From Streptomyces sp. NBC_00443 (GTDB taxonomy: Bacteria; Actinomycetota; Actinomycetes; Streptomycetales; Streptomycetaceae), in contig NZ_CP107917.1 of NCBI RefSeq assembly GCF_036014175.1, positions 3,596,001-3,660,000 of the forward strand: a stretch of 64,000 nucleotides of DNA, written 5' to 3'. Numbering within the stretch: the stretch's first letter is position 1; the number at the start of each line of letters is the position of its first letter. Both the position numbers and the translations under genes were made by a program. The notes under the pieces are model-generated. The model made no database searches, was not told the DNA's origin, and worked only from the letters and a program-made list of their open reading frames with translations. Shown here in pieces: positions 45,733 through 55,309 of the stretch.

Positions 45733-47119
45733 ATCGCGGCAAGCGTCTCGGTATCCAGCGGGAATGCTTTCCGGTCACAGAGCCGTGACTCAGCTCGCAA
45801 CTTATCTCCGCTTTATCCGGGGTTGGTCGGCGCGAGGGGTGACGGGGTGGAGGCGGCCTGGGGTGAGAGGGGGCGGTGGGGGCGCCGGGGGTACTGGACG
45901 GACGGGGGCGGGGTGTGCCGGAGGGGGTGACCGTGCCGGGCTTGGTGGAGGGGCTTGCCGTGTCGGGTCTGCCGGACGGGCTTGCCGTGTCGGGCCTGCC
46001 CGACGGGCTCGCCGTGCCAGGTCCGCCGGAGGAGCTCGGTGTACCGGGTCGGCCGGAGGCGCTCGGTGTCCCGGTCGGGCCGGCCGACGTCCCCGGCGTC
46101 GAGCTGGGGGGCACCACACCTCCGTCCCCGCCCCGGCTCACCAGCAGGGCCGCCGCCGACACCCCTGCGACCGCCATCGCGGCGACCAGCACGACGGTGG
46201 CCAGTTTGCTGCGCGTCGAGTACGAGCCTTCCCCACCGCCGACTGGGCGCACGACAGACCTGCCGAACCGTTTCTCCGCAGGCACGCGCCCCGTGTCCTG
46301 GAACTCCCGCAGCATCCGCTCGGCTGCCTCCGCGTCCAGCCGCAGCGCCGGATCCCGCTCCAGCAGGCCCTGAACGACGGGCAGGATCGGCGCCGCCTGC
46401 GCGGGCGGGCAGATCTCGTCGGACACGACGGCCAGCACGATGCCGCTCAACGAGTCGCGCCGGAAGGGCGATTCACCGCTCAGGGCCGCGCACAGCAGCG
46501 CGCCCACCGACCACAGGTCGGATGCGGGGCCGGTCCGGGAATCGGACATCCGCTCCGGTGCGGTGTACTCGGGCGAGCCGACGAAGGACCCGGACTCGGT
46601 GAGCGTGGTCGCGCCGGCCACCTGGGCGATGCCGAAGTCGGTGAGGACGACGCGGTCGGTGCCGTTCTCGATGAGCACGTTGGCCGGGGTGATGTCGCGA
46701 TGCAGGACACCGGCCGCGTGGGCCGTCTGCAACGCGCTCAGCAGGTCGGCGCCGATCCGGGCGGCCTCCGGCGCGTCGACGGGGCCGTGCGCCGCCATCC
46801 GGTCGGCGAGGGAGTCGCCGTCCACCAACTCCATCACGATGTACGGGCGTTCGTCGTCCTCCAGGATGTCGTGGACGACTATGACGTGCGGATGGCTCAA
46901 CTGCGCCACCGCCTGCGCCTCGCGCAACGTGCGCTCACGCGCTCGCCGGGCCTCGGCCGCGGAGAGCGTCTCGTCGAGGGGGAGCTCCTTTACGGCCACC
47001 CTTCGTCCGAGCAACTGATCGGTCGCCTGCCATACGACACCCATGCCGCCGCGACCGAGCCTCGCCTCGAGGCGGTAACGCCCCGCGATCACACGGAAGT
47101 TGGCTCCCTCGGTCCCCAT
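45668..47119 (-). CDS. Ser/Thr protein kinase with atypical tail (array member 3)
   Basis: About 483 aa as read. The kinase domain has GRGGMGVVW, RRVAVKELPL, HRDITPANVLI and DFGIAQV; the catalytic-loop Lys is replaced by Thr (HRDIT), a variant I recall in some actinobacterial kinases. A membrane helix (LATVVLVAAMAVAGVSAAAL) is followed only by a Ser/Thr/Pro/Gly repeat tail (SPSGRPDTA units), without the sensor domain of its neighbours. The last 65 bases overlap the start of the next kinase. A frameshift in the C-rich tail would end it earlier, near 45815, as a PTNPG terminus. Starts at 47119 or 47131 are both possible. Confidence 0.85.
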   Translation of the reverse strand: MGTEGANFRVIAGRYRLEARLGRGGMGVVWQATDQLLGRRVAVKELPLDETLSAAEARRARERTLREAQAVAQLSHPHVIVVHDILEDDERPYIVMELVDGDSLADRMAAHGPVDAPEAARIGADLLSALQTAHAAGVLHRDITPANVLIENGTDRVVLTDFGIAQVAGATTLTESGSFVGSPEYTAPERMSDSRTGPASDLWSVGALLCAALSGESPFRRDSLSGIVLAVVSDEICPPAQAAPILPVVQGLLERDPALRLDAEAAERMLREFQDTGRVPAEKRFGRSVVRPVGGGEGSYSTRSKLATVVLVAAMAVAGVSAAALLVSRGGDGGVVPPSSTPGTSAGPTGTPSASGRPGTPSSSGGPGTASPSGRPDTASPSGRPDTASPSTKPGTVTPSGTPRPRPSSTPGAPTAPSHPRPPPPRHPSRRPTPDKAEISCELSHGSVTGKHSRWIPRRLPRYGWTHEQQRGSPLPVRRADKF

Positions 47120-47345
47120 GCGCCCCATCATGCAGCACCGGACGGACCGACTCCGGGGCGCCGATCGGCCAACTATGCAAAGCAGCAAAGGGTTCCAAAA
47201 GCCGCGGGATGCTCGGCGGGGGTGCCGGGAGGCTTGGGTGCCGGGCCGTGGGGGTGGGTTCGGCGAGGGGGGCTGTGAGGGGTTCGGGTAGGGGTGCGGG
47301 GAGGGGTGCGGGGTGCGGGGAGGGTCTCGCGGCCCGGGGCCGGGA
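47120..47345. other. Upstream region of kinase 3
   Basis: The start of the 960-base gap before kinase 3. The open minus-strand frame is Pro/Ser/Arg-rich and continues through the 21/22-bp repeats, so it is not coding. Should contain the kinase 3 promoter. Confidence 0.4.
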
Positions 47346-47535
47346 GGGCTCGGCTCGGGGTCGAGAGGGCTCGGCTCGGGGTCGAGAGGGCTCGGCTCGG
47401 GGTCGGGAGGGCCCGGAGACGGGGCCAGGAGAACCCGGAGACGGGGGCCAGGGCGGGCCGGGGACGGAGCCAGGACGACCCGGAGACCGAGCCAGGACGA
47501 CCCGGAGACCGAGCCAGGACGACCCGGAGACCGAG
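47346..47535. repeat. Two short minisatellites (21 bp x3 and 22 bp x3)
   Basis: Unit A GGGCTCGGCTCGGGGTCGAGA occurs at 47346, 47367 and 47388 (last copy one base different). Unit B is 22 bases (starting CCAGGACGACCCGG) and is repeated perfectly at 47470, 47492 and 47514. A 22-base unit would shift the reading frame in each copy, so the region is not coding. The surrounding 47200-47900 is strongly G-rich on the plus strand. Confidence 0.75.
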
Positions 47536-48082
47536 CGAGCAGGGCCCCGAGACGGGCCAGGGCGAGCCCCGGGACGGGGCCGGGAGGACCCGGGAACAGG
47601 GCCAGCGAGGGCCCGGAGACGGCGAGGTGCGGCGAGGCCCTGAGACCAGATGCCGTCAAGGCCTAAGGGACAGGTGCCGCGAGGCCCTCGGGAACCCCAA
47701 CGGTGGCAGAGCTTCGGGGGACGCACGCTGCGAGGAACGTCGGAAGCCGCGCGCCACGAGGAACCTCGGGATCGGGGTGCCGCGGGGCCTCGGGCCCCGC
47801 GCGCCGGGCACGCCAGGCACGCCCACCCTGGCACTCAGCGAGAACTCACGGGAGCCGCGTACCGCGACAGCCTCGGGCCCCCGCACCCGAGGAACATCCG
47901 GACCCCGCGCGCAGTGAGGCACCCCGCGAGCCCCGCGATGGCTGTGGCGCACCAGGCCATCACGGCCGCGGCAACCGACTTGTCAGTCCCGCTCTAGGCC
48001 CCGGCCCCGCGACCCCGCATGCCGCATCAAGCCCCACGGCCCCTGCAAGGCCCGGTAGCCGCCCGCCGCAAGGCCCCCGCAC
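47536..48082. other. G-rich non-coding stretch between kinases 4 and 3
   Basis: About 550 bases with marked G-over-C skew on the plus strand (to about 47700) and no supported ORF. TTGTCAGTC near 47980 lacks a matching -10. Looks like decayed or repeat-derived spacer. Confidence 0.4.
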
Positions 48083-49789
48083 TCAGGAGCCGCCGGCGCC
48101 GCTCGCCTGCCACCCCTGCAGCACGGCCGTGAACTGCTTGCGTGCCGTTGCCCAGTCCGGCTCGGGCGAGGACATGTAGATCGCGTACTCCGTGCCGTCC
48201 CGGTCGATGTACGCCTGGTCGATGGCGCGGCGCGGGCCGGGGAACGGGGTGTCCTTGGCCAGGGCGGTCCACGTGTACTCCCACAGGGCGCCCTCGCGGT
48301 CGCGGTAGAGGTTCTCCTTCAGATACGCGGTCCGGTAGTCGACCAACTTCTGCCCCACCTGGTCCTCCAGGTCACGCATGTGGTCGTAGGCCTTCGCGAA
48401 GTCGGGCGAGGTGTCGACGGCGATGCGGACGAAGTGCTCGCCGCCGTCGGGGGTGTAGTCGACCTGCTGGAGGCCGTCGACCTCCTTGCCGACCACCTCC
48501 CGCTCCCAGCCCGCGGGCAGGTAGAGGCTGAAGCCGAGGGGATCCACGTAGCGCTTCCAGGACGACGGAACGCCGGCCTCCGGGCGCGCCGTCTCGCTCG
48601 ACATGGAGCCGGGTGAGGAAGCAGCGGGCGTGCCACCGCTTCCCGGACCCCACCTGTGCAGCACCACCGCGGTGCCCCCGCCGATGATCGCGGCGATCGC
48701 GACGACGAGGGCGAGCGTGCGCAGCCGACGGCGTCTGCGCGTCGGCCGGGCGGGGGCGCCACCCGTGCCGGTGCCTGAGGTGGCGTACGGCGGGCCGACC
48801 GTCGTGGGCCCGGTCATCGGCGGGTACGGCGTACCGGTCGCCGCCGTCCGTGCCCCGGCGGGCACGGGCACCCCGGTGGTCGCCCCGGCGTGCCCGGACC
48901 CCGTGCGTGCCTCCGGCTCGTACCGCGTGTGCTGCGTGGGGACGTACATCTGCGCCGCGCTGGGCCGCCGTCCCTCCGCTGCCTCGGCCAGCATCTGCTC
49001 GGCCTCGGCGGCGCCGGGCCGGGTGGCCGGATCCTTGCGCAGCAGGGCGCTGATCACGGGCGCGAGCGCGCCGGCGTGCTGCGGATCGGCGGCCTCCTCC
49101 TCGACCACCGCCTGCATGGTGCCCAGCGGCGAGGTCCGGCGGAAGGGCGAGCGGCCCTCCACGGCCGTGTAGAGCGTCGCGGCGAGCGCCCACAGGTCGG
49201 AGGAGGGGCCCGGGTCGTGGCCGCGGACGCGCTCGGGGGCGAGGTAGTCGACGGAGCCGACGACCTCTCCGGTGCGCGTGATGGTGGAGTCGCCCTCGAT
49301 CTGGGCGATGCCGAAGTCGGTCAGCAGGACGCGGCCGTCCTCGGAGAGCAGGACGTTGCCGGGCTTGACGTCGCGGTGCAGGACACCGGCGGAGTGCGCG
49401 GCGCGCAGCGCCCGCAGCACCCACAGGCCGATACGGGCGGCCTCGGCCGGCTCGACGCGTCCGTTCTCCTTGACCGCGTCGGCCAGGGAGTGCCCCTCGA
49501 CCAGCTCCATCACGATCCACGGCCGGCCGTCGTGCTCCAGCACGTCGTGCACGGTGACGACGGCGGAGTGGTTGATGCGCGCGGCGGCGCGCGCCTCGGC
49601 GCGGGTGCGGGCGAGCAGCCGCTCCTGGTCGCTCTCGGAGACGTAGAGCGCGGCGGTCAGCTCCTTGATCGCGACGGCCCGATGCAGCACCTCGTCATGC
49701 GCACGCCACACCCGGCCCATGCCGCCGCTGCCGATCGCGTCGGCGAGCCGGTAGCGGCCCGAAATGAGCTGGCCCTGCATCTGATTCAC
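48083..49789 (-). CDS. Membrane Ser/Thr protein kinase (array member 4)
   Basis: 568 aa. Kinase domain: GSGGMGRVW, RAVAIKELTA, HRDVKPGNVLL, DFGIAQIEG, APERVRG; complete. A Gly/Thr/Pro linker, a membrane helix (LALVVAIAAIIGGGTAVVL) and an extracytoplasmic domain beginning GFSLYLPAGWEREVV follow; the fold resembles PsbP/Mog1-like sandwiches. The GTG at 49789 (VNQMQGQLISGRYRL) is chosen because GCGGGG is about five bases upstream; ATG 49780 is an alternative. Confidence 0.93.
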   Translation of the reverse strand: MNQMQGQLISGRYRLADAIGSGGMGRVWRAHDEVLHRAVAIKELTAALYVSESDQERLLARTRAEARAAARINHSAVVTVHDVLEHDGRPWIVMELVEGHSLADAVKENGRVEPAEAARIGLWVLRALRAAHSAGVLHRDVKPGNVLLSEDGRVLLTDFGIAQIEGDSTITRTGEVVGSVDYLAPERVRGHDPGPSSDLWALAATLYTAVEGRSPFRRTSPLGTMQAVVEEEAADPQHAGALAPVISALLRKDPATRPGAAEAEQMLAEAAEGRRPSAAQMYVPTQHTRYEPEARTGSGHAGATTGVPVPAGARTAATGTPYPPMTGPTTVGPPYATSGTGTGGAPARPTRRRRRLRTLALVVAIAAIIGGGTAVVLHRWGPGSGGTPAASSPGSMSSETARPEAGVPSSWKRYVDPLGFSLYLPAGWEREVVGKEVDGLQQVDYTPDGGEHFVRIAVDTSPDFAKAYDHMRDLEDQVGQKLVDYRTAYLKENLYRDREGALWEYTWTALAKDTPFPGPRRAIDQAYIDRDGTEYAIYMSSPEPDWATARKQFTAVLQGWQASGAGGS

Positions 49790-49943
49790 GTTGCCCCGCA
49801 ATGCTCTTGACAGGGTCAGGTTAAGGACCGGTCGACTCGACCGGAACCGCGGGGGCGCCAAGGAGACCCCACTGTGATGGTTGTCGCTTTCGACGCCGCG
49901 AAGCAACCATCAAGCCTTTGTCACACAGGGTTTGCAGCAGAAA

Positions 49944-52772
49944 TCAGCCGGTGACCTGATAGGACGCCGACGCCTGCTCGAACAACCGCGTCACCTCGTC
50001 CCGCTCGGCCTCCGGGCCGCGCACCTGCACGACGTGGTACTTCCCGTCGATCAGGATCGCGACATTGCGCACGAAAATCTCGCGCCCCTGGTCGTCGGTC
50101 CAGGTGAACTGCCCCTCGGCCATGGCCCGCTCCCCCACCTGAATGGTCTTCAGCCCACTGGAGGAGGCCCAGCTGGAGTCGCGGTACGGCTGCAACTCCC
50201 GCTCGTGTTCCCGCTGGTAGACCATGGGATCGCTGCCGTACTGCGCCGTGGTGTCCCGGCCCGGTACGACGATGAGGTCGAAGTCACCGTGTGCGTACAC
50301 CACCTGCCCGCGCCCGTTCTCCGGCGTACGGTCCCAGCCGCTGGCCACGGCCACCTGGAACCCGGCCGTGTCCTTCTGCAGGGTGAAGCCGTCGGGCACC
50401 TCGGGGCCGTTGGTCTGCGTCTCGGTCGAACCGGCCGACTCCGAGGGGCTGTTGTCGGTCGCCGGAGAGGTCTGGTCGGGCCGCGGTTCGCTGCTCGCGT
50501 CGGCGGACTGGTCGGGCGCCTCGCTCGCCTGTCCCGCCGCGCCGGTGCGATCGGCGTCCGCGGCGGCGCCGTCGCCCTGGTCGGACTTCGGCATGAACAG
50601 CATGGCGTACGCGATCGCCGCGGCCATGCCGAGCAGGACGAGCACCAGCAACGCACGCCCGAGCCTGCGCGGCGAGTGCGCCGCCTCCTGCTTGGCCCGC
50701 TTGTGCCGCCCGTGATGCGCGGGCAGCCCGGCCCGGCGCCTGCGCACCAGCTCGCCCCGGCGCCGCACGATCGGCAGCCGGTTCGGGTCGGCCGGCGGGG
50801 CGGCGACGACATGCGCACCGGCCTCCGGCTCGGGCGCGGACCGCACGAGCGAACGCAGCCAGCCGCGCACTTCCTCGAAGTCGAGGCGCTCGGTGGGGTC
50901 CTGACGCAGCAACGACTCCACGACCGGCCTGAGCGGTCCGCACTCCTCGGCGAAGGCGGGCGGCTCCGCGCAGACCATCTGCACCAACTCGGCCGTCGAC
51001 TCCTCCGGATACGGCGCATGCCCCTGTACGGCCCGGAAGAGCAACGCCCCCAGCGCCCACAGGTCGGTAGCGGGCCCGATCGGCGCCGCCAGCTGCCAGT
51101 TCTCGTGCACGGGCCCGGCCTGCTCCGGCGCCCATCGCTCGGTCACGGGTCCGACCACGGCCATCCGCGCCTGCCGTGCCCGCTCCGCGGCGAGTGCGGT
51201 GGTGGGCCCTCGGTGGGCTGGAGTACCGGCCACCAGGTCGCCCCAGCGGGTCGCGGGGTGGGCGGAGTCGCCGACGGGCGGCCCGATGGGATCGCCGGGA
51301 GTGACGGGCACGCCACGCGCGACCGAGCCCGGGGTGCCGGGGGCAGGAGCGCCCTGTGCGGGAAAGCCGCCGGCGTCGGGCGTGTGCACGCCCCGCGCGG
51401 GATAGCCACTGCGGCCGGGAGCGGGGGCGGGGGCACCCGCGGCAGCGGACGCCTCGCGCCCCGGAGCGGGCAGGCCGCCCGTGGCGTAGCCACCGACGCC
51501 CGGCGCGGGCACACGTGTGTCGTACGGGGCGCCAGGGGTCCCGGGCTGCGCGCCCGTCCCCGCCGGCGGAAGTGCCGTACGGCCCCGGCCCTGATCCGGC
51601 GCGGCTCCACCGGCCCCGCTCCGTGGCGCGGCGCCGTGCCAGGGCGTGGTCTGCGTGCCGTACGGGTCGGTGATCTGGCCGGGAGGCATGGTGACGCCGT
51701 TGCCGGAGTGGTAGGGCTGCTGCGCCGAGCCGTTGGCCTGGGCGGCACGGTCGACTTCGGCTGCCGGGCGCCCTGCGGGCAACGCCGCCCGCCCGTTCTG
51801 CGCCTCCTGCACCCGGGCTGCCGCACGGGCGCCCGCCCGATACGCGGCGATGGCTCCGGCCCGCGCGGCCCTGATGTCCCCACCGGCTTCGAGGGCGCCA
51901 CCCGGTGCCGCGCCCGAGGCCCCTGCTCCGGGGCCCGTCTCGGCCGCCGGCAGCGGCAGACCCTCGGTGGCGCGCGCCTCTATGGCGGCCCGCCGGGCAG
52001 CCTCGGGGTCCACGCCGGCAGCGCCGGCCCCGGTCCCGGCGGCGTGTCGGCCGGGTGAGCCGGGACCGCCCGGGCCGCCGGCCTCTCCGCCCGAAGCCGC
52101 CCCGCCACCGAATGTCCCGACGGCGCCGTCGCCGGCACCGTCCTCGACCGGCACCGGGTCATACCCGCACAGCGCCTCCTCCGCGGCCCCGACCGCGAGC
52201 CCGGTCAGCATCACCCGGCCGTCGTCGCAGACGAGCACCGTGCGGGCGGTGATGTTCCGGTGGACCCAGCCGTGCGCGTGCAGCACCCGCAGCGCCATGA
52301 GGACGTCGGAGGCGACCTCGGCCGCCCGGTACGGCGTCAGCGGCTTCTCGGCGAGCAGCGCGGCCAGCGGGCGCGCACCCACCAACTCACTCACTATCCA
52401 CAGCGAACCGCCCTCGGCGAACACGTCGAAGACCTGGTCCAGCCGCGGATGGTCGGGAATCCGCGCCGCGGCCTGCGCCGCCTCGACCGCCCGCCGCACG
52501 GCGGGATCGCTGGGCCGCCGCGTGCTCGAACGCGCCGAGGGCCGTCGCCCGGGCCCGCGCTCGCGCGCATCACGCGCCGTGAAGCCGTCGGGCAGCCCCT
52601 CGGCGTCGAGTACCTCCGCCTCGACGACCTCCGGCAACGGCACCTGCCGGACCAGGACTTCCTGCCCGCTGTAGGTGTCGAAGGCGCGCGTCTCGGTCAG
52701 TTCGTACTCGTCGGACGGCGGCAGGGGCAGGCGGTAGCGGTCGGCCAGTACCCGACCCGCATAGTCGTCCAC
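49944..52772 (-). CDS. Pseudokinase membrane protein of the kinase array
   Basis: 942 aa. It has the kinase fold in outline (SLWIVSELVGARPLAALLAE; a C-lobe PATDLWALGALLFRAVQG) but the catalytic parts are gone: no glycine loop, the VAIK Lys position reads VLVRQVPL, HRD is HRN (VHRNITARTVLV) and DFG is TGL (VMLTGLAVG). A Gly/Ala/Pro-rich insert of about 350 residues splits the lobe. A membrane helix (LLVLVLLGMAAAIAYAMLF) and an extracytoplasmic domain (GFQVAVASGWDRTPE) follow. Similar in layout to mycobacterial MviN-associated pseudokinases, so it may act as a scaffold. GTG start with GGGGGAGG upstream. Confidence 0.88.
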   Translation of the reverse strand: MDDYAGRVLADRYRLPLPPSDEYELTETRAFDTYSGQEVLVRQVPLPEVVEAEVLDAEGLPDGFTARDARERGPGRRPSARSSTRRPSDPAVRRAVEAAQAAARIPDHPRLDQVFDVFAEGGSLWIVSELVGARPLAALLAEKPLTPYRAAEVASDVLMALRVLHAHGWVHRNITARTVLVCDDGRVMLTGLAVGAAEEALCGYDPVPVEDGAGDGAVGTFGGGAASGGEAGGPGGPGSPGRHAAGTGAGAAGVDPEAARRAAIEARATEGLPLPAAETGPGAGASGAAPGGALEAGGDIRAARAGAIAAYRAGARAAARVQEAQNGRAALPAGRPAAEVDRAAQANGSAQQPYHSGNGVTMPPGQITDPYGTQTTPWHGAAPRSGAGGAAPDQGRGRTALPPAGTGAQPGTPGAPYDTRVPAPGVGGYATGGLPAPGREASAAAGAPAPAPGRSGYPARGVHTPDAGGFPAQGAPAPGTPGSVARGVPVTPGDPIGPPVGDSAHPATRWGDLVAGTPAHRGPTTALAAERARQARMAVVGPVTERWAPEQAGPVHENWQLAAPIGPATDLWALGALLFRAVQGHAPYPEESTAELVQMVCAEPPAFAEECGPLRPVVESLLRQDPTERLDFEEVRGWLRSLVRSAPEPEAGAHVVAAPPADPNRLPIVRRRGELVRRRRAGLPAHHGRHKRAKQEAAHSPRRLGRALLVLVLLGMAAAIAYAMLFMPKSDQGDGAAADADRTGAAGQASEAPDQSADASSEPRPDQTSPATDNSPSESAGSTETQTNGPEVPDGFTLQKDTAGFQVAVASGWDRTPENGRGQVVYAHGDFDLIVVPGRDTTAQYGSDPMVYQREHERELQPYRDSSWASSSGLKTIQVGERAMAEGQFTWTDDQGREIFVRNVAILIDGKYHVVQVRGPEAERDEVTRLFEQASASYQVTG

Positions 52773-52957
52773 GTTGCCTCCCCCGGCCGCCCGGTTGGTC
52801 AATTCCGTTCGCCTTGCGTCCCGCTCCGGACGCACGACTGTATGCGTACGGTCCGCAAGCACTCACGATACGTGCCGGAGGCAACTCGAAAAGAGGGGTT
52901 GCGGGATCTCACGGCCCAATCGCGCCCTTGGCGAGCCCAAACCGAAATTCGCTCACT

Positions 52958-55114
52958 TCACGACTTCGGCTTGAACGAGTCCGTCAGCGTCTGCCAGGTG
53001 TCCTTACGCAGGTCACTGTCCCAGTTGGCGGCTTTCGCGGTGTACATCAGCGCATATCCGAGTTGCTCGTTCACCACGAACCCTCGGTCGATCGTCCGGT
53101 ACTCCGTCCCGCCCTCGGCATAGGTGAACTCCCAGTCGGCCGTGTTCCAACTGCGGTAGTCCACCTCCTCTATCCGGATCTTCTTGTACCCGGAGCGCTG
53201 CATGTACTGCTCCTGGTTCTTCCAGTCCGCCACCGGGTCGCCCTTCGGCGTGGAGGTCCAGGCGACGAGCAGCTTCTGCCCGTCGGGCCCGGTGAACCGG
53301 TCGCCCGCCGACCCCGTGGACTGGAACTTCCATCCCTCGGGCAGCCCGAGCGAGTACCCCTGGCTCCCGTTGTGCGTCGACGCGGCCTTGCTTCCGCTGC
53401 CGGACCCGGCCTCGTCTCCGCTCCCGCCGGTCGCCCCGGCACTCGGCGTGCTCCCGCTCCCCGTCCCGGAACCCGACCCCGACCCGGCCGACGCGGACTT
53501 CTCCGCGTCCGTGCGGGTCTTGTCGTCGTCGTCCTTCTTGGTGTCGGAACTCGCGCTCGCCTTGGCAGAAGCCTTGGCACCGCCACCACTCGCCGCCCCG
53601 GTCGAGTCGTCGTCGCCGAGCGTGAGGGCAAGCACCACACCGATCACGGCAACCACCACGGCCACCGCGATGATCGCCAACGTCCGCTTCGGCACCACAT
53701 CGGTGAGCGACGCCCTCGGCACGGGCCGCGACGGCAGATCCGGCGGCGCCATCTTGGGCCACCCCGAACTGCCCCCCGCGCCCTGCCCGTTCGCCGCCTG
53801 TCCGTCCCGCTCACCGCCACGGTCACCGGCACCTGACCGCTCACCGGCATCAGCACCGGCACGGTCACCACCGGTCGAACCGGCGCCCACCCCGGCAGCC
53901 CCGGCGCCGGAGGCCCCAGCACCGGAAGCCCGGCCGGAACTCCCAGCCTTCGACGACGCCCCGGCCCCGCCCACGCCCGCGGACGACCCACTGGCCGCCG
54001 CCCCGTCGGCCCCGGAGGCAGCCGTCTCACTGCCGGACTTGGTACGGGCGGCAGCCGCCCCGGCCGCCCCCGCACTCACCGCGGCCTTGCGCACGGAACG
54101 CAGCGCCCCGCGCAACCGCTCCCCGGCCTCCTCGCCCCGCTTACCGGCCCCGGCACCCGAACGGCCCCTGCTCTCCGGCGCGTCGGGCTGCGGCGGCAGC
54201 GGCACGACCTTCGTCGCGTCCGCCGGCTCCGGCTCGGACTTGGGCGCCGGCGCATGAATGACGGCGTTGAGCATCGCCCGCGCACCGGCGTCGTCGAGCC
54301 GCTTGGCGGGGTCCTTGGTGAGCAGGCCGTAGATGACGTCCTTCAGCGGTCCCGCGTTCTTCGGCTCCTCCAGCGGCTCCGTCATCACCGCTGTGAGCGT
54401 CGCGATCGCGGAACCCTTGTCGTACGGCGGCACACCCTCGACCGACGCGTACAGCAGCCCGCCCAGCGACCACAGGTCGGCCGCGGGGCCCGGCTTGTGG
54501 CCGCGGGCCCGCTCCGGGGAGATGTAGGACGGCGCGCCGACGAGCATGCCGGTCGAGGTGATGGAGGGGTCGCCCTCGACCTGGGCGATGCCGAAGTCGG
54601 TGAGCACGACCCGCTCGGTGTCGGACTCCAGCAGGACGTTCGACGGCTTCACGTCGCGGTGCAGGATGCCCTCGCGGTGCGCGGAGCGCAGCACGTCGAG
54701 GACGGCCAGGCCGACCTCGGCGGCCCGCTTGGGCTCCAGGAGGCCGTCCTCGCGGATGACCTCGGCGAGCGACTTGCCCTCGACGAGTTCCATCACGATC
54801 CACGGCCGGTCGTCCTCGTCGACCACGTCGAACACCGTGACCGCGCTGTTGTTGCGGATCCGGGCGATCGCCTTGGCCTCACGCAGCGTGCGCGTGATCA
54901 GCCGCCGCTTCTCCTCCTCGTCGATGTTCGACGGGAACCGCAACTCCTTGACGGCGACGGTCCGCCCCAGAGTCTCGTCCACGGCCCGCCACACCGTGCC
55001 CATGCCGCCCCGGCCGAGCACCGCTCCCAGCCGGTACCGCCCCGCGAGGAGACGCTCACGGTCGTCCTGACGAGTCTCCTGACGAGATGTCCCCGCCCGC
55101 TCCGCCTCCGACAT
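52958..55114 (-). CDS. Membrane Ser/Thr protein kinase (array member 5)
   Basis: 718 aa. Kinase domain: GRGGMGTVW, RTVAVKELRF, HRDVKPSNVLL, DFGIAQVEG, SPERARG; complete. A long Gly/Ala/Ser-rich linker (about residues 340-500), a membrane helix (TLAIIAVAVVVAVIGVVLAL), an acidic Ser/Gly stalk and an extracytoplasmic domain starting GYSLGLPEGWKFQ follow. First gene of the leftward array. The ATG at 55114 (MSEAERAG) has AGGGGA upstream and is preferred over the longer open frame. Confidence 0.94.
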   Translation of the reverse strand: MSEAERAGTSRQETRQDDRERLLAGRYRLGAVLGRGGMGTVWRAVDETLGRTVAVKELRFPSNIDEEEKRRLITRTLREAKAIARIRNNSAVTVFDVVDEDDRPWIVMELVEGKSLAEVIREDGLLEPKRAAEVGLAVLDVLRSAHREGILHRDVKPSNVLLESDTERVVLTDFGIAQVEGDPSITSTGMLVGAPSYISPERARGHKPGPAADLWSLGGLLYASVEGVPPYDKGSAIATLTAVMTEPLEEPKNAGPLKDVIYGLLTKDPAKRLDDAGARAMLNAVIHAPAPKSEPEPADATKVVPLPPQPDAPESRGRSGAGAGKRGEEAGERLRGALRSVRKAAVSAGAAGAAAARTKSGSETAASGADGAAASGSSAGVGGAGASSKAGSSGRASGAGASGAGAAGVGAGSTGGDRAGADAGERSGAGDRGGERDGQAANGQGAGGSSGWPKMAPPDLPSRPVPRASLTDVVPKRTLAIIAVAVVVAVIGVVLALTLGDDDSTGAASGGGAKASAKASASSDTKKDDDDKTRTDAEKSASAGSGSGSGTGSGSTPSAGATGGSGDEAGSGSGSKAASTHNGSQGYSLGLPEGWKFQSTGSAGDRFTGPDGQKLLVAWTSTPKGDPVADWKNQEQYMQRSGYKKIRIEEVDYRSWNTADWEFTYAEGGTEYRTIDRGFVVNEQLGYALMYTAKAANWDSDLRKDTWQTLTDSFKPKS

Positions 55115-55309
55115 GCGTCCCCTCATACAACCCGCCCTGACAGAGCCTCCATTGTCTCTCACCCGACAAGTGCCCGACGCCCAGGGTGCCTCACGCGTCG
55201 CCACCCGACCGCACGGCCCGAGCCGCCCGGGCACCGCACACCCGGAGCCCGGTGAATCACAGGTTCCGCTTGCCCGGCATGATGACCCGCGACAAGGGAA
55301 GGACCCCGC

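Noticed and set aside
45668..47659. N-terminal extension of kinase 3 to 47659
   Set aside because: It runs through 22-bp tandem repeats that are not a multiple of three and lacks a ribosome site.
47980..48002. TTGTCAGTC resembling the damage-type promoter
   Set aside because: No TAnnnT at eight bases; the -10 position reads GGCCCC.
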